This document shows positions 8,350 to 17,229 of a stretch of 64,000 nt of DNA, in pieces (position 1 is the stretch's first letter; the number at the start of each line of letters is the position of its first letter). The stretch spans positions 310,001 through 374,000 of the forward strand of contig NZ_BCZA01000001.1 in NCBI RefSeq assembly GCF_001598475.1, written 5' to 3'. The notes beneath the pieces were generated by a model, which had not been told where the DNA came from, did no database searches, and saw only the letters and a list, made by a program, of their open reading frames with translations. The translations under genes and the position numbers were made by a program. Origin of the DNA: Pantoea agglomerans NBRC 102470 (lineage in GTDB: Bacteria; Pseudomonadota; Gammaproteobacteria; Enterobacterales; Enterobacteriaceae).

Positions 8350-11300
8350 ATGCTGAATATTCTGTTTGCGGTGCTGACCAGCCGCCTCGCGTGGGGCTTT
8401 GTCGGCATTACCGCGCTCTCTTTTATCATCTGGGTGATTGGCCCGGTGTTCTCAATCGTCGATTCGCGCCCGCTTGAGCCGGAGCAGAACCGCATTATCA
8501 GTATCGCGCTGCTCTATCTGGTGTGGGGCTTAGGCCAGGCGATTCCGCGGCTCTATAACATCTGGCTCAATCGCAAGCTGATGTCGAGCCTCGAAACCGG
8601 CAAAAGCGATGCGCCGGAAGCCGATCGTCAGCGCCTGACCAGTGAAGAGCAGGTGCTGGCAGGGCGTTTCTCTGAAGCCACTGACATGCTGAAAAAGGCG
8701 CACTTCCAGCGCCACAGCAGCAAGGGCACGCCGTTCTGGGCACAGCGCTTTGGCCGTCAGTATCTCTATCAGCTGCCGTGGTACATGATCATTGGCGCGC
8801 CCGGTGCCGGTAAAACCACCGCGCTGGTCAACTCGGGGCTGCAGTTTCCGCTGGCAGATAAATTCGGCAAGTCGGCGCTGCGCGGCATTGGCGGCACCCG
8901 CAACTGCGACTGGTGGTTCACCAATGACGCGGTGCTGCTCGATACCGCCGGGCGCTACAGTACCCAGGAGAGTCAGCAGGAGCGTGATGCCAGCGAATGG
9001 CATCATTTTCTCGACCTGCTGCGTAAATATCGCGGACGTCAGCCGATCAACGGCGTGATCGTCACGCTGAGCGTTTCCGATCTGCTGTCGCAGTCGCCCG
9101 AGGCGCTGCGTAATCAGGCGCTGGCCCTGCGTCAGCGGCTGATGGAGTTGCACGATCGCCTTGGCATCCGTTTCCCGGTCTATGTGCTGGTCACCAAAGC
9201 GGATCTGCTCAAAGGCTTCCGCAGCTACTTTGCCTCGCTGGATAAAGCGCAGCGTGAACAAATCTGGGGATTCACCTTTCCCTGGGCGAAAGCGTCCGCC
9301 GCCGATTTCGAACTTAATAACCAGTTCCAGCAGGAGTACTCCCTGCTGCAACAGCGTCTGGATGCCGGACTGGCCGATCGGCTGCTGACGGAAAGCGACG
9401 CGCAGGCGCGGGCAGAGAGCTATCTCTTCCCGCAGGAGTTTGCGGCGCTGCGACCGTTGCTGGCAGACGCGCTCGACACGTTGTTTGCCCGCTCCGATTT
9501 TGAAACCCAGTTCGCACCGCGCGGTATCTACTTTGCCAGCGGCACCCAGGAGGGACTGCCGTTTGACCGGGTGATGGGCGAGCTGAACCGCGCACTGAAT
9601 CTGCCGGGGCAGCAGGCTGGCGAGTCAGGAAGCTGGGATAAGGTCGATAAAGAGTCGCCCATCCCGCAGAACAAAGGGCAGAGCTTCTTCCTGAAAGGGG
9701 TGCTGGAAAATGTGATTTTCCAGGAGTCCGGTCTGGCGGGCAGCAACCGCTGGTGGGAGCTGCGCAACCGCGCCGGGCTCTGGTCGGGTTATCTGGCGCT
9801 GCTGCTGATATTGCTGGTGGCCGGGGCGCTGTGGCTCACCAGCTACAGTAAAAACAAAGCCTATCTGCAGGAGATGGCCGCTAAAGCGCCGCAGGTTGAA
9901 CAACTGGGCGATCAGCTTCAGCAGCAGGTCAATGGCGACCTCTTTGCGCTGGTGCCTTATCTCAACACTCTGTTGCACCTGCCGGAGAGCGCCGACTTCT
10001 CACTGGAAGCACCGCCGCTGACGCGCCGCATGGGGCTTTATCGCGGCACCGAGGTCAGCGATGCCACCCGTGCGCTCTACGACAAGGCACTGAAACAGCT
10101 GCTGTTGCCGCAGGTGGCGCAGAACATCACCCGCTGGCTGCGTAATGACAACGGCAGTGATGCTGACTACAGCTATGAAGCGCTGAAAGCGTATCAGATG
10201 CTCTACCAGCCAAAGCACTACGATGGCAAATTCCTGCAGGCGTGGCTGATGCTCAACCTGTCACGCGAACTGCCGCAGAACGTTACCCAGCAGCAGGTGA
10301 AACAGCTGGCGTGGCACCTGCAACAGTTGCTGGAGACGCAGATTCACTCGTCGCCGTATGCGAAGGATGAAGCGCTGGTAAAGCGCGAGCAGGCGCTGAT
10401 TAATCAGATGCCGCTGTCACAGCGCGTCTATGGACGGCTGAAGCGCCTGCTGCAACGCGATGACAGCCTGCAGCCGGTGACGCTGGCGGCGCTGGGTGGT
10501 CCCCAGAGCGAGCTGGTGTTTTCCCGCAAAAGCGGTAAATCGGTCAATGACGGTGTGGCGGGTCTCTATACGCCGGATGGCTACTGGCAGCACGTGGATA
10601 AGCAGATTGCCCCGGTGACCCAGGCGTTGTATCAGGACGATCTCTGGGTGCTGGGCGGCGCGGCGCCGCAGCAGAAAAGTGAGCAGACGGATCTTGCGGT
10701 GCGCCAGCTCTACGTGCAGGACTATATCCGGCAGTGGGAGCAGTTCCTCAGCGACATTCAGCTCAACAGCAGCGCCGATCTCTCGCAACGCATCAACACC
10801 GCCCGTTTGCTGTCGGGCAACCATTCGCCGCTGCGCCAGCTGGTGATCAACCTCGGTGGTCTGCTGACGCTGAATCGGGCGCAGCCGGATGAGAAAACCG
10901 CGCAGGCAGCAAAGCCGTCGGATAACAGCGCCACCCGCACCCTTGAAGCGCTATTTACCTCGCCCGAGGCCAGTGCCGCGCGCGGACAGGCCGCTACTCA
11001 GGCATCCCCGGAGCAGGCCGTCGCGCTGCACTTTGCGCCGGTTCTGGAGCTGGCCCAGCCGCTGCAGCAGGGCAGTAAGGTGCTGGCGGTGGATGACTTC
11101 CTGCATCAGATTGACGATCTCTATCGATACCTCACCGCCGTGCAGGATGCGGCGAACAGCGGGATGCCGCCACCGGCCAGCGATGCCATCAGTCGTCTGC
11201 AGGCCAGTGCCGGCCGTCTGCCGGGTTCATTGCAGAACATGGTTTCCAGCATGGCGGTGGGTGCCAGCAGCGACGCACAGCGCCGCGATATGGATAACGT

Positions 11301-11979
11301 CCGCAAGCGCATCACCATGGAAGTGGGCAGTTTCTGCCGCCAGGCGATCGCCGGTCGCTATCCGCTGGTTCGCTCTGCGCGCAGTGAGGTCACACCAGAC
11401 GATCTGGCGCGGATGTTTGCACCCGGCAGCGGCATGATGGACAGCTTCTTCCGCGACAACCTGGCCAGCAAAGTCGACACCACCAACGCGGCGTGGCGCT
11501 TTACGCCGGGCATTGACGGTAAAACCCTGCCGGGAGGCGAAGCCCTGCTGCGGCCCTTCCAGCAGGCGCAGTCAATCCGCGATGCCTTCTTTGCCAATGG
11601 TGCGACCACGCCCGGCTTCCGCGTCACGCTGCGTACGGTAAAAATGGATAACGACATCCTTAACCTGACGCTGGATGTGGATGGGCAGATTTTACGCTAC
11701 AGCCACGGACCGCAGGCGGTACAGATGGTCAGCTGGCCCGGCCCCGGCGGCACCAGCCAGGTGCGGATGCAGCTGGGTCTGACCAACGGCACCACCTCCA
11801 CGCTGGTCACCAGCGGTCCCTGGGCGCTCAATCGCTTCTTTGACCGCGCCCGGCTGACAGCGGCAGGCGGCCTGACCCGCGAAGCGAGTTTCAGCGTGGA
11901 CGGTCATCAGGTCACGCTGTCGTTCACCCCTGGCAGCATTCGTAACCCGTTCCAGCTTCCCGGCTTTAGCTGCCCCTGA
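8350..11979 (+). CDS. tssM: T6SS membrane protein TssM (IcmF family)
   Basis: 1,209 residues. Two N-terminal transmembrane helices lie in the first 60 residues. A cytoplasmic NTPase-like domain has Walker A GAPGAGKTT at residues 149-157 and a DTAGRY switch-like motif. A third helix near residue 480 (ALLLILLVAGALWLTSYS) leads to a large periplasmic domain ending in LPGFSCP. TssM forms the trans-envelope channel with TssL and TssJ. The Walker motif is intact, so this may be an ATP-binding variant. Length and domain order are typical of the family. The TssM/TssL pair with a complete P-loop fits the neighbouring PpkA-FHA control genes. Confidence 0.95.
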   Translation: MLNILFAVLTSRLAWGFVGITALSFIIWVIGPVFSIVDSRPLEPEQNRIISIALLYLVWGLGQAIPRLYNIWLNRKLMSSLETGKSDAPEADRQRLTSEEQVLAGRFSEATDMLKKAHFQRHSSKGTPFWAQRFGRQYLYQLPWYMIIGAPGAGKTTALVNSGLQFPLADKFGKSALRGIGGTRNCDWWFTNDAVLLDTAGRYSTQESQQERDASEWHHFLDLLRKYRGRQPINGVIVTLSVSDLLSQSPEALRNQALALRQRLMELHDRLGIRFPVYVLVTKADLLKGFRSYFASLDKAQREQIWGFTFPWAKASAADFELNNQFQQEYSLLQQRLDAGLADRLLTESDAQARAESYLFPQEFAALRPLLADALDTLFARSDFETQFAPRGIYFASGTQEGLPFDRVMGELNRALNLPGQQAGESGSWDKVDKESPIPQNKGQSFFLKGVLENVIFQESGLAGSNRWWELRNRAGLWSGYLALLLILLVAGALWLTSYSKNKAYLQEMAAKAPQVEQLGDQLQQQVNGDLFALVPYLNTLLHLPESADFSLEAPPLTRRMGLYRGTEVSDATRALYDKALKQLLLPQVAQNITRWLRNDNGSDADYSYEALKAYQMLYQPKHYDGKFLQAWLMLNLSRELPQNVTQQQVKQLAWHLQQLLETQIHSSPYAKDEALVKREQALINQMPLSQRVYGRLKRLLQRDDSLQPVTLAALGGPQSELVFSRKSGKSVNDGVAGLYTPDGYWQHVDKQIAPVTQALYQDDLWVLGGAAPQQKSEQTDLAVRQLYVQDYIRQWEQFLSDIQLNSSADLSQRINTARLLSGNHSPLRQLVINLGGLLTLNRAQPDEKTAQAAKPSDNSATRTLEALFTSPEASAARGQAATQASPEQAVALHFAPVLELAQPLQQGSKVLAVDDFLHQIDDLYRYLTAVQDAANSGMPPPASDAISRLQASAGRLPGSLQNMVSSMAVGASSDAQRRDMDNVRKRITMEVGSFCRQAIAGRYPLVRSARSEVTPDDLARMFAPGSGMMDSFFRDNLASKVDTTNAAWRFTPGIDGKTLPGGEALLRPFQQAQSIRDAFFANGATTPGFRVTLRTVKMDNDILNLTLDVDGQILRYSHGPQAVQMVSWPGPGGTSQVRMQLGLTNGTTSTLVTSGPWALNRFFDRARLTAAGGLTREASFSVDGHQVTLSFTPGSIRNPFQLPGFSCP

Positions 11980-11993
11980 AACAGGACCCGACA

Positions 11994-12710
11994 ATGACTC
12001 ATTACGCTGCACCCTGCTGGTACGGCAAAGTGCCCAGCGCGGGTGACTTTGTGAAGCGCCGCTTCCCGGACGTGCTCTATCGCCAATGGTCCAGCTGGTT
12101 TCAGGTGGGCCTGCATCACTGGCAGAGCAGTCAGGAGAGTGATAACGCCCCGTCGCGCCCGTTCCTTAACGCGCCGGTCTGGAATTTTGTGGTGCCGCCG
12201 ATGCTGGGCAGCCAGCTGATTCAGATGGGCTGCCTGATTGCCGCGCGTGACAGCGTGGGCCGTAACTACCCACTCTGCGCATTGCGCCACTTCACGCCCG
12301 CCGAGTGGTCGCCAGCCCTGCTGGCGCGCTCCGGCGAGTGGTATCAGCAGGTCGGCAATACGCTGTTGCGGGTGGTGCAGGGCGGCGGGTCACCGGAGCA
12401 GCTGGATCAGGCGCTGATCAGCATTCCTCAGCCGCAGCCGCCGCAGGAGTCGGACGAGACGTCAGACATTCTCAACGTCATCGGGCATGGCGATACCCCT
12501 TCGACGCTGAACTGGACACTGCCGGGCGAGAACTTCGACCCGCAGTTCTACACCAGTTTCTGGTGGACCAATCAAAGCGACGGTTTCCCGCTTTATACCC
12601 AGGTTCACAGCGGTAATTTTACCGCCCAGCTCTTTTCATTGCTGTTTGATCCGGCCGGTGGGGCAAAGCCGGGACGAAACGGACTTTATCCCCCGATGTT
12701 TGAATCCTGA
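11994..12710 (+). CDS. tagF: T6SS-associated protein TagF (SciT domain)
   Basis: 238 residues beginning with YGKVPSAGDFVKRRFP, the signature of the TagF/SciT family, and continuing with the conserved YPLCALRHF core. In Pseudomonas and Serratia TagF is a post-translational repressor of T6SS assembly; the PpkA-FHA pathway antagonises it or acts in parallel. It lies between tssM (14-base gap) and tssA (10-base gap) and is presumably in the same transcript. It is not fused to the phosphatase, which has its own gene at 21800. Confidence 0.92.
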   Translation: MTHYAAPCWYGKVPSAGDFVKRRFPDVLYRQWSSWFQVGLHHWQSSQESDNAPSRPFLNAPVWNFVVPPMLGSQLIQMGCLIAARDSVGRNYPLCALRHFTPAEWSPALLARSGEWYQQVGNTLLRVVQGGGSPEQLDQALISIPQPQPPQESDETSDILNVIGHGDTPSTLNWTLPGENFDPQFYTSFWWTNQSDGFPLYTQVHSGNFTAQLFSLLFDPAGGAKPGRNGLYPPMFES

Positions 12711-12720
12711 GGCGACACGC

Positions 12721-13740
12721 ATGACGATGAATACAGAGGCTCTGCTGGCTCCGGTCAGCGAGGACAATCCCGGCGGCGATAACCTGGAGTACCACGCTGA
12801 TTTTCAGGCGATGGAGCAGGCCAGCGCCGGTAAAGCGGAGCAGCAGTTTGGCAATACTATCATTCCGGCAGAACCGGCCGACTGGAACAGAGTCGAGAAG
12901 CTGGCGATAGCGCTGCTGGCGCGCAGCAAAGATTTGCGGGTAATGCTGGCGCTGACCCACGCCTGGACCGAACTGAAAGGGCTGCCGGGCTATGCCCAGG
13001 GCCTGAAGCTGATTGAACAGGCGTTGTTGCTCTACTGGGAGCCGCTGTGGCCCCGGCTGGAGGAGTTCGGCGAGCAGGATCCCTTCTACCGCATTAATGC
13101 GCTGGCGTTGCTGGGTGACAAAACTGATCTGAGCGGCGCGGTGCGTCAGTGCTGGCTGCTGCGCTATCCCTCTGACGGCATCACGCTGCGCGATGCGGCC
13201 GCCCTGTGCGACGGCAGTAAAACCGAAGTCGCGGACTATCCTGGCGGCCTGCCGCGTCTGATCGACGAACTGGCGCGCGGCGACCAGCCCGGTATTGAGG
13301 CGGTGCTGCAGATTCATGAGCGGCTGCAGACCATCTGCGAAACCGTGACCGAACGACTGGGCGAAGCCGCGGTGCCGGAACTCACACAGCTGCGCAGACA
13401 GATTGCGCTGATCGCTGAACGTTGCCAGGCCACAGATATCAATGCGCTGATCCCCACAGCCGCCGTGGAACAGCCCGCAGAAACCGCGGCATCGCCTGCA
13501 CCGGCCAACCCGCGCGCTGCCGCTGACTGGCGCACGGTGCAGATCAGTTCCCGCGCCGACGCGCAGCTGATGCTGGAGAAAGTGAAGCTCTACTTCACCC
13601 AGCATGAGCCGAGTCATCCGGCCCCACTGATGATCGACCGTGTACAGCGCTTAATCGAGCGCGACTTTCTGGAGATCATCCGCGAACTGGCACCCGACGG
13701 CGTACATCAGCTGGAAACCATTTTCGGACGTCGCGATTAA
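12721..13740 (+). CDS. tssA: T6SS assembly cap/baseplate protein TssA
   Basis: 339 residues from the ATG at 12721, which follows TGAGGCGACACGC; an upstream in-frame extension overlaps tagF and is not needed. The ImpA-N domain is seen at the start (LLAPVSEDNPGGDNLEYHADF, split here by its spacing to about residue 25). It continues through the helical region with LRVMLALTHAWTELKGLPG. An Ala/Pro linker near residues 245-265 precedes a C-terminal helical part. TssA coordinates sheath polymerisation and binds both baseplate and sheath. The 3' end is followed by an 81-base gap with a stem-loop before tssB. Confidence 0.92.
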   Translation: MTMNTEALLAPVSEDNPGGDNLEYHADFQAMEQASAGKAEQQFGNTIIPAEPADWNRVEKLAIALLARSKDLRVMLALTHAWTELKGLPGYAQGLKLIEQALLLYWEPLWPRLEEFGEQDPFYRINALALLGDKTDLSGAVRQCWLLRYPSDGITLRDAAALCDGSKTEVADYPGGLPRLIDELARGDQPGIEAVLQIHERLQTICETVTERLGEAAVPELTQLRRQIALIAERCQATDINALIPTAAVEQPAETAASPAPANPRAAADWRTVQISSRADAQLMLEKVKLYFTQHEPSHPAPLMIDRVQRLIERDFLEIIRELAPDGVHQLETIFGRRD

Positions 13741-13783
13741 GCAGGCGTGACGCACACACACTCAGCGGGACCTGCGCGCCTGC
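13741..13783 (+). other. Stem-loop between tssA and tssB
   Basis: A perfect 7-bp inverted repeat GCAGGCG / CGCCTGC starts directly after the tssA stop and encloses a 29-base loop. There is no T run, so it is more likely an RNA processing or stability element before the highly expressed sheath genes than a terminator. Confidence 0.35.
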
Positions 13784-13821
13784 TGTGACACTTTATCCGC
13801 GCATCATGTATGGAGAAAACC

Positions 13822-14355
13822 ATGGCAACAAGCAAATCCAGTGGGCAGAAGTTCATTGCCCGCAATCGCGCGCCTCGCGTTCAGATTGAATATGACGTGG
13901 AAATTTATGGCGCGGAACGCAAAATCCAGCTCCCGTTTGTAATGGGCGTGCTGGCGGATCTGGTGGGTAAACCGCTGGAGCCACAGCCAGGCATTGATGA
14001 CCGTAAATTCATGGAAATCGACATCGACAACTTCGATGAGCGCATGAAAGCACTGAAGCCGCGCGCCGCGTTCCAGGTAGACAATACCCTGAATGGCGAA
14101 GGCAAGCTGAACATCGATCTGACCTTTGACAGCATGGATGACTTTTCGCCGGACGCGGTGGCCCGCAACGTGGAGCCGCTGAGCAAGCTGCTGGAAGCGC
14201 GTACCCAGTTGGCGAACCTGCTGACCTATATGGATGGCAAAAACGGCGCGGAAGAGCTGATTGGTAAGGTGCTGCAGGATCCTACGCTGCTGCAGGCCCT
14301 GACCCATCTGCCAAAGCAGGATGAGGCCACTGAAGGTAAGGAGCCGCAGGCATGA
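13822..14355 (+). CDS. tssB: T6SS contractile sheath small subunit TssB
   Basis: 177 residues from the ATG at 13822, seven bases after GGAG; an ATG at 13810 would make that GGAG coding. The protein shows the TssB/VipA pattern: RVQIEYDVEIYGAERKIQLP near the N-terminus, then LPFVMGVLADLVG and the MEIDIDNFDERM motif. TssB and TssC polymerise around the Hcp tube, and contraction drives injection. The tssB stop overlaps the tssC start (ATGA), the usual arrangement that keeps the two subunits equimolar. TagJ, encoded at 23593, is known in other systems to bind the TssB N-terminus. Confidence 0.97.
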   Translation: MATSKSSGQKFIARNRAPRVQIEYDVEIYGAERKIQLPFVMGVLADLVGKPLEPQPGIDDRKFMEIDIDNFDERMKALKPRAAFQVDNTLNGEGKLNIDLTFDSMDDFSPDAVARNVEPLSKLLEARTQLANLLTYMDGKNGAEELIGKVLQDPTLLQALTHLPKQDEATEGKEPQA

Positions 14356-15851
14356 CGCAGACTTCACAACAACCGCAGTCGCAGGGCGCAGCCAGTTTCA
14401 GTCAGGATGAGTTCAGCGCGCTGCTGAATAAAGAGTTCCGGCCAAAAAGCGATCAGGCGCGTGCCGCGGTCGAAAGCGCGGTGAAAACCCTGGCACAGCA
14501 GGCGCTGGAGAACACCGTTACCGTCTCCAGCGATGCCTATCGCACCATTCAGGCGCTGATCGCGGAGATCGACGAAAAGCTGTCGCAGCAGGTGAACCAG
14601 ATTATTCACCATCCGGAGTTTCAGTCGCTGGAAAGCGCCTGGCGCGGCCTGAGCTATCTGGTGAACAACACTGAAACTGACGAGATGCTCAAAATCCGCT
14701 TTATGAGCATCTCCAAGCAGGAGCTGGGTCGCACTCTGAAGCGTTACAAGGGTGCCGGCTGGGATCAGAGTCCGCTGTTCAAGAAAATTTATGAGCAGGA
14801 GTATGGTCAGTTCGGCGGCGAGCCGTTTGGCTGCCTGGTGGGCGACTACTACTTCGACCACAGCCCGCAGGATGTTGAGCTGCTGGGTGAGATGGCGCGT
14901 ATCGGCTCAGCCGCGCACTGTCCGTTTATCACCGGCACCGCGCCCGAAGTGATGCAGATGGAGTCCTGGCAGGAGCTGGCGAATCCACGCGATCTCACCA
15001 AAATCTTCCAGAACACCGAGTATGCTGCCTGGCGCAGCCTGCGTGAGTCGGAAGATGCACGCTATCTGGGCCTTGTGATGCCGCGCTTCCTGGCGCGTCT
15101 GCCTTACGGCATCCGTACCAACCCGGTCGACAGCTTTGACTTTGAAGAGCAGACCGATGGTTCCGATCATGGCAACTATACGTGGAGCAATGCGGCTTAC
15201 GCGATGGCCGCCAACATCAACCGCTCCTTCAAAGAGTATGGCTGGTGCACCGCAATACGCGGCGTGGAGTCGGGTGGGGCAGTGGAAAATCTGCCGTGCC
15301 ACACCTTTCCGAGCGATGACGGCGGCGTGGATATGAAGTGCCCGACCGAAATCGCCATCAGCGATCGTCGTGAAGCCGAACTGGCGAAAAATGGCTTTAT
15401 GCCGCTGGTGCATCGTAAAAACTCTGACTTCGCTGCCTTTATTGGTGCGCAGTCACTGCAGAAGCCGATGGAGTATCACGACGCCGATGCCACCGCCAAT
15501 GCCCGTCTGGCCGCGCGTCTTCCTTACCTGTTCGCCTGCTGCCGTTTTGCGCACTACCTGAAGTGCATCGTGCGCGACAAGATCGGCTCCTTCCGTGAGC
15601 GTGATGAAATGGAACGCTGGCTGAACGACTGGGTGATGAACTATGTCGATGGCGATCCGGCTAACTCCTCGCAGGAAACCAAGTCTCGCAAGCCGCTGGC
15701 GGCTGCCGAGGTGAATGTGGAAGAGCAGGAGGATAATCCTGGCTATTACTCCGCGAAATTCTTCCTGCGTCCGCACTACCAGCTGGAAGGGCTGACGGTT
15801 TCTCTGCGTCTGGTCTCTAAGCTGCCGTCGCTGAAAAATGATAATGCGTAA
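14352..15851 (+). CDS. tssC: T6SS contractile sheath large subunit TssC
   Basis: 499 residues, with motifs of TssC/VipB: FQSLESAWRGLSYLVNNTET, GEPFGCLVGDYYFDHSP and the C-terminal GYYSAKFFLRPHYQLEGL. It builds the sheath with TssB and is disassembled after contraction by ClpV. Full length for the family. It is the last gene of the first T6SS block; a hairpin 18 bases after the stop may reduce read-through to the hcp island. Confidence 0.97.
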   Translation: MTQTSQQPQSQGAASFSQDEFSALLNKEFRPKSDQARAAVESAVKTLAQQALENTVTVSSDAYRTIQALIAEIDEKLSQQVNQIIHHPEFQSLESAWRGLSYLVNNTETDEMLKIRFMSISKQELGRTLKRYKGAGWDQSPLFKKIYEQEYGQFGGEPFGCLVGDYYFDHSPQDVELLGEMARIGSAAHCPFITGTAPEVMQMESWQELANPRDLTKIFQNTEYAAWRSLRESEDARYLGLVMPRFLARLPYGIRTNPVDSFDFEEQTDGSDHGNYTWSNAAYAMAANINRSFKEYGWCTAIRGVESGGAVENLPCHTFPSDDGGVDMKCPTEIAISDRREAELAKNGFMPLVHRKNSDFAAFIGAQSLQKPMEYHDADATANARLAARLPYLFACCRFAHYLKCIVRDKIGSFRERDEMERWLNDWVMNYVDGDPANSSQETKSRKPLAAAEVNVEEQEDNPGYYSAKFFLRPHYQLEGLTVSLRLVSKLPSLKNDNA

Positions 15852-15868
15852 GGGCTGAAAGGGAGGCG

Positions 15869-15893
15869 TGATGCCGGGAATGACCTGGCATCA
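15869..15893 (+). terminator. Stem-loop after tssC, possible weak terminator
   Basis: Ten-pair stem TGATGCCGGG / CCTGGCATCA (one G-U pair) with the loop AATGA, 18 bases after the tssC stop. The bases that follow (TTCATCCTCTG) are only modestly T-rich, so termination would be partial. Confidence 0.45.
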
Positions 15894-15916
15894 TTCATCC
15901 TCTGAATTACAGGTTT

Positions 15917-15945
15917 ATCAGGCGTGTAAGGTTTTTGCGCCTGAT
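15917..15945. repeat. REP-like palindrome
   Basis: ATCAGGCG at 15917-15924 pairs with CGCCTGAT at 15938-15945 around a 13-base loop. The TTATCAGGC ... GCCTGATGGC wording resembles the arms of enteric REP/PU elements, which sit between genes and stabilise mRNA 3' ends. Only one copy is visible in the window, so the assignment rests on resemblance. Confidence 0.35.
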
Positions 15946-15991
15946 GGCTGACAGAAAGGTTGCTGAGATAAATGTCAGGGAGGATGACAGG

Positions 15992-16078
15992 ATGGTTAAA
16001 AAGTCAGCTTTGCACCTGCTGCATTATCTTCTGGTATTTATTTCTTCTCTTATTTTAATAACCTGTGCAGGTTCTTAG
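15992..16078 (+). CDS. Possible 28-residue hydrophobic small protein
   Basis: A short frame starts with ATG seven bases after GGGAGG and encodes a basic N-terminus (MVKKS), one hydrophobic helix and the end LILITCAGS. The ITC-A context resembles a lipobox, which would leave a four-residue lipopeptide, or it may simply be a single membrane helix. Nearby frames are also hydrophobic because the region is T-rich, so chance is a serious alternative. It lies on the + strand just past tssC. No family is recognised. Confidence 0.3.
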   Translation: MVKKSALHLLHYLLVFISSLILITCAGS

Positions 16079-16192
16079 CTTTTCTCACTGGAGTATTGTA
16101 GTGCGAGGAAAGATTGTTAACGCAGTTCTGGTTAATGTTTCTATGGATGGCGTCAATATCGCTTTATGCCGTAGCAGAAAAGTTGAAGCAAA

Positions 16193-16411
16193 TTAATTAA
16201 CCGGCTTTCTGCGCGCTATTTTAATTAAAATAAAAACAAAGGCCAGGCAGACAGCGGTAAAGAGAATTTTACCGGCAATGAGACCGGAAGAAGAGAGAGT
16301 GAATTCTTCATAGCGAGCAACCAGATATATCGAACCAATAATATCAGCGATGGCGTAAAGAGAGAGCAGCGACAACACGACTATCAGGAAAAGTGAGATG
16401 ATCTTTTTCAT
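16193..16411 (-). CDS. Small two-helix membrane protein, unknown
   Basis: 72 residues from the ATG at 16411, which has AGAAGGA six bases ahead on the minus strand; an ATG at 16417 overlaps that ribosome site. Two hydrophobic segments are visible: residues about 4-26 (ISLFLIVVLSLLSLYAIADI) and about 45-66. The protein ends in a basic tail, KIARRKPVN. It is the only minus-strand gene inside the T6SS locus and sits divergent to hcp, so it probably is not a secretion component. It could be an immunity-type or resident small membrane protein; no function can be assigned. Confidence 0.6.
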   Translation of the reverse strand: MKKIISLFLIVVLSLLSLYAIADIIGSIYLVARYEEFTLSSSGLIAGKILFTAVCLAFVFILIKIARRKPVN

Positions 16412-16734
16412 GTTCATTCCTTCTGTGAACTTTTTAAGCGCCTGCCTACTATAAACTATCGGCCAGGATTATGTCTATGAAATGACCACCTGAAAGCGCG
16501 AGATGCAGCAGGGTATCAGGTTATCGATGTTGGCCTCGCCATGAAAAACGCATACTGATTTTTGCCTGGTTAAATAACTGGCAATACGACGTCTGAAATA
16601 TGGTTTATGACGATATTTCAGAAGCAAGGCAAAGGTAAAATATGGACTGTTTTATTCAGCCCCATGCTTTTCTTTTTGCCATATCCTTGCTTTTTTTGAA
16701 AGCAATAATCTCAACCAATAAAGAGTGAAAGATA
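16412..16734. other. hcp upstream region with inverted repeats
   Basis: About 320 bases with no gene. A 9-bp inverted repeat with an 11-base spacer (CTGAAATAT / ATATTTCAG) lies at 16593-16621. Just after it, AGCAAGG (16623-16629) and ATATGG (16640-16645) can both pair with the contiguous CCATATCCTTGCT at 16679-16691. This points to a structured leader or overlapping operator in front of hcp. A GC/TTGCT pair at 16676-16691 has the spacing of a sigma-54 promoter but only part of the -24 consensus. The hcp start follows AAAGAGTGAAAGATA. Confidence 0.5.
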
Positions 16735-17217
16735 ATGGCTATTGATATGTTTATGAAGGTTGACGGAGTCACCGGCGAGTCTAAAGACTCTAACCACTCT
16801 GGCTGGACTGATATCACCTCTTTCTCATGGGGTGCTTCTCAGCCGGGTAATATGTCTGTTGGCGGCGGCGGCGGCGCCGGTAAGGTTAACTTCAACGACC
16901 TGCACGTCAATGCACTGATCGACAAATCCACCACGGCGTTGCTGAAGAACTGCGCAAGCGGTAAACACCTCGCTAAAGTTGAACTCTCAATCTGTAAAGC
17001 AGGTGGCTCTCAGGTTGAGTATGCACGCATTACCCTGGAAGACGTTCTGGTGACCGCTGTGAATTACAATGGCTCCGACAACGGCGACACCCTGGGAATG
17101 ACCTACTCCTTCCAGGCTTCTAAAGTGAAGCAGCAGTACTGGGAGCAGAGTTCTTCCGGCGGCAAAGGCGCAGAGAGCAGCGCCGGCTGGGACATCAAAG
17201 GCAACAAAGAAGCGTAA
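16735..17217 (+). CDS. hcp: T6SS tube protein Hcp (TssD)
   Basis: 160 residues, typical Hcp1 length, with the conserved start MAIDMFMKVDGVTGESKDS, the SGWTDITSFSWGAS motif and YARITLEDVLVTAV. Hcp forms stacked hexameric rings that make the inner tube, and it carries small effectors in its lumen. It is separated from the sheath genes by about 880 bases and has its own upstream region, so it is probably a separate, strongly expressed unit. Tae4 and Tai4 follow immediately. Tae4-type amidases are small enough to be Hcp cargo, which matches their position. Confidence 0.97.
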   Translation: MAIDMFMKVDGVTGESKDSNHSGWTDITSFSWGASQPGNMSVGGGGGAGKVNFNDLHVNALIDKSTTALLKNCASGKHLAKVELSICKAGGSQVEYARITLEDVLVTAVNYNGSDNGDTLGMTYSFQASKVKQQYWEQSSSGGKGAESSAGWDIKGNKEA

Positions 17218-17229
17218 TGTTTTATAGCC

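Larger units (their letters stand above)
15852..16192. other. Intergenic region after tssC with two stem-loops and a possible 28-codon gene
   Basis: About 340 bases without a standard-length gene. It contains a 10-bp stem-loop at 15869-15893, an REP-like palindrome at 15917-15945, and a small frame with a good ribosome site at 15992-16078, each listed separately. The remainder (16079-16192) is A+T-rich with nothing recognisable. Confidence 0.6.

Noticed and set aside
12619..13617. 332-codon minus-strand frame opposite tssA
   Set aside because: Antisense shadow in G+C-rich DNA; no ribosome site and it would cut across a continuous T6SS operon.
16676..16692. Full sigma-54 promoter for hcp
   Set aside because: Spacing is right but the -24 element has TTGCC rather than TGGCAC, and no bacterial enhancer-binding protein gene lies in the locus. 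Kept only as a weak observation.
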